A stretch of DNA of 64,000 nt from Psychrobacter sp. UBA3962 (GTDB lineage Bacteria; Pseudomonadota; Gammaproteobacteria; Pseudomonadales; Moraxellaceae), in assembly GCF_002385225.1 (NCBI RefSeq), contig NZ_DGDC01000022.1, forward strand, positions 43,896 to 107,895. Reading direction: 5' to 3'. Below the pieces are notes generated by a model. It saw only the letters and a program-made list of their open reading frames with translations. It searched no databases and was not told where the DNA came from. Made by a program: the position numbers and the translations under genes. Below, in pieces: positions 61,622 to 64,000 of the stretch (position 1 is its first letter; every line of letters begins with the position of its first letter).

Positions 61622-62680
61622 ATGAAAAAACTTCTCCCTCTATGTCTAATAGGTACATTCACTCTATTTGGATCTTTAGGCTGTTCAAACTCCTCTCAAC
61701 AAGGTAGTAATGCTACAAACTCTAACTCAGAAACTACTGTACTACGTTTTTCTCATTTCTACCCTTCTACCTCTGATATTAACCAACAAATTTTCGAGCC
61801 TTGGGCTAAAAAAATAGAAGCTGATTCTAAGGGTCGTCTCAAAGTTGAGGTCTATCCATCTGCTACTCTTAGTAAAGCAGACTCAGCCTATGAATCAGCT
61901 GTAAAAGGAACTATAGATATAGGTTCTCAAGTTCAAGGCTATACAAGTGGCCGTTTTCCATTAACACAGATTGCTGAGCTACCTGGGTTGTCTAACTCAT
62001 CTACTCAAACAGGTTGTATGCTGCAAACCCTTTATGATAATGGTGCTATCTCTAGTGAATATGAAGATTCACACTTACTGTTTATGTTTGCTACTGGTCC
62101 TGGCTCATTACATACTACTGATAGGCCTATAAGAACACCTGAAGATATGAAAGGCTTACGAATTCGTCGCCCATCAACCGTTGCTGGTGATTTAATTGAG
62201 AGTATGGGTGCATCACCAGTCGGCCTTCCGGCAAACGATATATATACATCTCTTCAAAGAGGTGTGGTAGACGGCTTAAGCTTCCCATGGGAGGCTATGC
62301 AAACATTTAAGCTTGATGAGTTAACTAAATACCATACTAATGTACCATTTTATAGTTCTGCTCTAATGGTAACTATGAATAAAGAAAAATATGAAAGTTT
62401 ACCTAGTGACTTACAAAAGGTTATAGACGATAACTCAGGAATGGCCTGGTCTAAAAAAGTTGGTGAGATGTGGGATAAAACTGATAAGGAAGGGCTACAA
62501 GCGGCTAGAGATAATGGAGATGTAGTCATAGATATCTTAGATCCATTAAATGATCCGAATTGGAAAGGAGCCTTAGAAAAAGGAACGAGAAAATACCTTG
62601 ATGAGGTCAAAGCTCTCGGATTAGATGCTGATGGTGTATACGAAAAAGCAAAGGCTGCTAGCATAGCTTGTCGAACCTAA
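61622..62680 (+). CDS. TRAP transporter solute-binding protein, DctP family
   Basis: A 352-residue exported receptor. The signal peptide ends in a lipobox-like LFGSLGC, followed by a Ser/Asn/Gln linker, so it is probably membrane-tethered. DctP landmarks are LRFSHFYPSTSDINQQ, WAKKIEADSKGRLKVEVYP, DIGSQVQGYTSGRFP, the substrate-gating LRIRRPSTVAGDLIESMGASPVGLP region (with the conserved Arg) and SGMAWSKKVG. It should bind an organic acid in the periplasm. The membrane subunits DctQ and DctM are not next to it, nor anywhere in the window. AAAAGGA precedes ATG 61622. Confidence 0.9.
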   Translation: MKKLLPLCLIGTFTLFGSLGCSNSSQQGSNATNSNSETTVLRFSHFYPSTSDINQQIFEPWAKKIEADSKGRLKVEVYPSATLSKADSAYESAVKGTIDIGSQVQGYTSGRFPLTQIAELPGLSNSSTQTGCMLQTLYDNGAISSEYEDSHLLFMFATGPGSLHTTDRPIRTPEDMKGLRIRRPSTVAGDLIESMGASPVGLPANDIYTSLQRGVVDGLSFPWEAMQTFKLDELTKYHTNVPFYSSALMVTMNKEKYESLPSDLQKVIDDNSGMAWSKKVGEMWDKTDKEGLQAARDNGDVVIDILDPLNDPNWKGALEKGTRKYLDEVKALGLDADGVYEKAKAASIACRT

Positions 62681-62752
62681 TTAAAAATAAGTTAAGTAAA
62701 TATAAATATTATATTTATTAACTAAAGTAGTGACTACTCAAGGAGAGAGACA

Positions 62753-63652
62753 ATGTCAAACAATAAATTAGATGTAATAGTAGATAATTTCCATTACCTA
62801 GAAGGGCCTCGTTGGTATGACCAATCTTTATGGTTCGTTGATTTTTATACTCAGGGAGTCTATCGAGTTAACGAACAAGGTGTAGCTGAAAAAATTGTTC
62901 ATATCGAACAACAACCTTCTGGTTTAGGTTGGCTACCTGATGGTCGTATGCTAGTAGTATCTATGAAAGACCGTAAAGTATTAAGGTTAGAGGAAAATGG
63001 TGATTTAAAAGTACATGCAGATATTTGGGAGCACTGCGGAGGACATGCTAATGATATGGTGGTTGCTCCAAATGGCAATGCTTATGTTGGTAACTTTGGC
63101 TTTGACTTGATGGGTGGTGCTGATCACAGCAATGCAGGGTTAGTTTTGGTTAAGCCAGATGGAAGCTCCCAAGTAGTGGCAGAAGGCCTATCCTTTCCAA
63201 ACGGAATGGTCATATCTCCCGATGAAAGAACACTAATAGTCAATGAACTGTTTGGCAACAGAATCTCTCAGTTTACTATTAATGAAGATGGTACATTAGG
63301 TGAACGACGTGATTTTGCAAGTTTTGGCGAGTTAGGAGATGAGCCAGACCTTACTAAACGGATAGAGAGTGCAACAATTTTACCTGATGGACTTGCACTA
63401 GACGCTGAAGGTGCTGTCTGGATTGCTGATACATTAAATCATCGTGCAGTTCGAATCGCGGAAGGTGGAGAAATTTTAGAGACTATCGATACTACTCCTG
63501 ATGGTATTTTCGCTGTTGCTCTAGGTGGTAAAGACGGTAAAACATTATTTATGTGTGCTGCACCTGATTGGGATGAAGCCTCGCGTAAAGCTGAAACTAA
63601 AGGTCGAATGTTATCAACGCAAGTCAAAGTTGGGCATGCTGGAACTCCATAA
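62753..63652 (+). CDS. SMP-30/gluconolactonase family protein
   Basis: A 299-residue six-bladed beta-propeller lactonase. Metal-site residues appear in order: Glu in YLEGPRW (about residue 18), Asn in GGHANDM (about 100), a second Asn in LSFPNGMV, and Asp in LPDGLALDAEGAVWIADT. Such enzymes hydrolyse sugar or aldonic lactones. AAGGAGAG sits before the ATG. It follows the TRAP receptor by 72 bp. With the alcohol dehydrogenase it suggests uptake and oxidation of a hydroxylated acid or its lactone (inference). Confidence 0.9.
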   Translation: MSNNKLDVIVDNFHYLEGPRWYDQSLWFVDFYTQGVYRVNEQGVAEKIVHIEQQPSGLGWLPDGRMLVVSMKDRKVLRLEENGDLKVHADIWEHCGGHANDMVVAPNGNAYVGNFGFDLMGGADHSNAGLVLVKPDGSSQVVAEGLSFPNGMVISPDERTLIVNELFGNRISQFTINEDGTLGERRDFASFGELGDEPDLTKRIESATILPDGLALDAEGAVWIADTLNHRAVRIAEGGEILETIDTTPDGIFAVALGGKDGKTLFMCAAPDWDEASRKAETKGRMLSTQVKVGHAGTP

Positions 63653-63826
63653 CTGGTATTAACTTTCAGCTACAACATCCGTTTTGTAGCTAAACATCTA
63701 TTTTTTAAATAGAGTTTAGTAAAATACTGCATTGAAAATGCCTCCATAATATATATCTAATTTATGGGGGCAATTCAATATTGGTAGGACTTTTTTTACC
63801 GGCGTTAGAATATATCTAGGTCCAAA

Positions 63827-63968
63827 ACCACTATTTCTACAGCTACTAGAGTTGTACGCTTAAATAATACTTATGTTAATCACAGCTTTATATTATGCAA
63901 AAAAAACGCGTAACACATTAGTATTAGTGAGTTACGCTTTTTTATGTCTGTTGTAATTTTATCTAGGT
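63827..63968 (+). repeat. Direct repeat R2 (about 142 bp), right of the catabolic cassette
   Basis: Diverged copy of 59745-59885 in the same orientation and nearly the same length, on the far side of the three-gene cassette. Confidence 0.75.
63907..63943 (+). terminator. Terminator in R2, after the SMP-30 gene
   Basis: Stem GCGTAAC (63908-63914)/GTTACGC (63931-63937) followed by T6, with A8 on the other side. It probably ends the cassette transcript about 255 bp past the SMP-30 stop. Confidence 0.7.
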
Positions 63969-64000
63969 GACTTGAAGAAAGTAAGCATCCGACCATCCCA

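Larger units (their letters stand above)
63653..64000. other. 348-bp right-edge region with repeat R2
   Basis: No gene is supported. It carries the direct repeat R2 (63827-63968) with its terminator. 63653-63826 is AT-rich with no recognised signal. Confidence 0.5.

Noticed and set aside
57840..64000. Second copy of the tRNA-Arg 3' end as att site within the window
   Set aside because: No match to the T-arm/acceptor sequence was found by eye; it would have to lie beyond the right edge.

Overview
The window looks like chromosomal DNA from a Psychrobacter-like member of the Moraxellaceae (Gammaproteobacteria). The basis is the AT-rich composition, the gene content (a full prp 2-methylcitrate operon with acnD/prpF, very long RecB and RecC, a DUF1365-cyclopropane synthase fusion, a yafC/dkgB pair, DUF2868/DUF3482) and closely packed genes with AAGGA-type ribosome binding sites. 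This assignment rests on protein recognition by eye, not on a search.

Layout. 1-163 is the 5' part of a TetR regulator running off the left edge. 456-6717 holds a FAS1 lipoprotein and a likely lipid-modification operon (SDR, FAD oxidoreductase, DUF1365-CFA synthase fusion, DUF2177). 6831-10562 has a flavin amine oxidase, then a homocysteine S-methyltransferase with an amino-acid permease. 10689-13142 is the mdaB/dkgB/yafC redox group. 13212-15566 contains small genes: an orphan DarT1-type NADAR protein, a DUF962/Mpo1-like protein, a lipoprotein and a DUF779 protein. 15792-18392 is an alcohol/aldehyde dehydrogenase pair, and 18854-21454 two tandem divergent Nramp transporters. 21745-30151 carries a lipoprotein, a LysR regulator and the propionate operon prpB-prpC-acnD-prpF. 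30333-36156 carries an ABC exporter, an ElaA-like acetyltransferase with a C-terminal membrane helix, and the DUF2868/DUF3482 GTPase pair. 36153-39297 (minus) encodes CstA, a cory-CC-star protein and an ArsA-family ATPase. 39554-43214 (minus) has two large lipoproteins of unknown function. 43510-44848 has a conserved-looking protein and hypoxanthine phosphoribosyltransferase. 44942-56431 (minus) is recC-recB-recD, and 56787-57557 is truC.

From tRNA-Arg(CCT) at 57782 to the right edge the sequence changes character. A broken P4-type integrase lies directly behind the tRNA, followed by a coupled two-gene unit that may be an orphan toxin fragment with its partner, an IS3-family end, and then a catabolic cassette (Fe-alcohol dehydrogenase, TRAP solute receptor, SMP-30 lactonase). 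The cassette is bracketed by two diverged direct repeats of about 142 bp. This is best read as a decayed tRNA-anchored genomic island.

The most unusual signal is a 13-mer, AATAGCCTAAGCA, found five times in the window. All five copies lie inside recD (3), recB (1) and recC (1), in the same orientation and reading frame (Asn-Ser-Leu-Ser). Other points of interest are the Nramp pair lacking the canonical metal-site motif, the orphan NADAR antitoxin homologue, the CstA/cory-CC-star/ArsA group lying near a tail-anchored acetyltransferase, and the Tyr/Asp/Glu-rich lipoprotein. No CRISPR array, rRNA or intact insertion sequence was seen.
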